From contig CAVYQI010000005.1 in assembly GCA_963770635.1 (NCBI GenBank), forward strand, positions 599,695 through 663,694: a stretch of DNA of 64,000 nucleotides, read 5' to 3'. Below the pieces are notes generated by a model, which saw only the letters and a program-made list of their open reading frames with translations, had not been told where the DNA came from and made no database searches. Each line of letters opens with the position of its first letter. The first letter of the stretch is position 1. This document shows positions 63,838-64,000 of the stretch, piece by piece. This DNA is from DASZIT01 sp963770635. Its GTDB lineage: Bacteria; Actinomycetota; Acidimicrobiia; Acidimicrobiales; RAAP-2. A program made the translations under genes and the position numbers.

Positions 63838-64000
63838 TCACTCCGGAACCACCTCGGCGCCGTCCCGCCAGAGCGATATGGCCCGGGTCGGGCATCCCTC
63901 CTGGGCCAGGATCAGCTGGTGCTCGTCGGCGTCGTCGGGATCCAGAAAAACGGAGACGCCGTCGTCGTCCAGGTCGAAGGCCCCGGGGGCCCAGAACATG
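63838..64000 (-). CDS. Ferredoxin, 3Fe-4S type, 5' end beyond window
   Basis: Only the C-terminal 53 residues are inside the window: MFWAPGAFDLDDDG, then LILAQEGCPTRAISLWR and stop at 63838. The pattern C-M-x-x-A-P-x-x-F-x-x-x-D and EGCP-x-x-AI is that of small ferredoxins serving P450s. The initial Cys ligands lie beyond the right edge. It precedes the fused dehydrogenase gene by 57 nt. Confidence 0.8.
   Translation of the reverse strand, partial: MFWAPGAFDLDDDGVSVFLDPDDADEHQLILAQEGCPTRAISLWRDGAEVVPE

Overview
This 64 kb window is GC-rich (roughly 65-70 percent by eye) and almost fully coding. It looks like a chromosomal segment of a high-GC actinobacterium, most plausibly class Acidimicrobiia. 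That placement is inferred from the secreted protein at the left edge, whose repeats carry the GYWLVASDGG/FAFGDA signature common in that group, and from the density of actinobacterial-style acyl-CoA dehydrogenases, enoyl-CoA hydratases, DUF35/thiolase pairs and F420-type oxidoreductases. No rRNA, tRNA, CRISPR array, transposase, integrase or phage gene was seen.

Layout. (A) 1-5304, minus: one very long secreted protein with a signal peptide, an unrecognised N-terminal domain, about 11 Ig-like repeats of about 88 aa and 42-aa GYWLVASDGG repeats that run off the left edge. (B) 5663-13539, minus: a catabolic operon of Baeyer-Villiger monooxygenase, tandem-SDR fusion, amidohydrolase, small conserved protein, acyl-CoA ligase, TetR regulator and LLM-class oxidoreductase. 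(C) 13672-14625, plus: two small membrane proteins. (D) 14660-21871, minus: an ABC transporter operon of branched-chain amino-acid type (lipoprotein SBP, fused LivH-LivM permease, LivG, LivF), translationally coupled to two extra envelope proteins. (E) 21982-26262: a Rieske oxygenase, an alpha/beta-hydrolase-like protein, a KstD/FrdA-type flavoprotein and a divergent SnoaL-like gene, all broken by a dense cluster of single-base indels that looks like poor consensus sequence. (F) 26267-37857, minus: beta-oxidation-like genes including five CoA-related families, an E1alpha/E1beta plus lipoyl-domain module, an SCP2-type thiolase, an HMG-CoA-synthase-like/DUF35 fusion, two CoA ligases and a ferredoxin. 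(G) 38058-41119: amidohydrolase, hypothetical protein, beta-lactamase-like lipoprotein. (H) 41172-46792, minus: an alpha/beta acyl-CoA dehydrogenase pair, a P450 and two crotonases. (I) 46856-54127: sugar-acid-type dehydrogenase and FGGY kinase, DUF1801, a Zn-ADH/SDR pair and a GMC/gluconate-dehydrogenase-3 pair. (J) 54190-64000: DUF35 plus Ltp2-like thiolase, deazaflavin-dependent protein, a divergent acyl-CoA dehydrogenase pair, crotonase, family III CoA transferase, a fused FadE34-like dehydrogenase and a partial ferredoxin.

Taken together, much of the window reads as a CoA-thioester degradation region for a bulky, probably alicyclic or steroid-like compound: oxygenases (P450, Rieske, BVMO) and a flavoprotein dehydrogenase open or activate the substrate, three ligases and one CoA transferase make thioesters, three heteromeric or fused acyl-CoA dehydrogenase systems, five crotonases, one thiolase and a DUF35/Ltp2-type aldolase shorten them, and a high-affinity ABC importer may bring in a substrate. 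The substrate itself cannot be read from the sequence.

Sequence quality matters here. Isolated one-base indels break the repeat protein (near 1337, 2274, 3300, 3448), the fused permease (near 19923) and the 2-hydroxyacid dehydrogenase (near 47621). A 4.3 kb block (21982-26262) carries well over twenty more. These are more likely consensus errors than biology, because the reading continues cleanly in another frame after every break.
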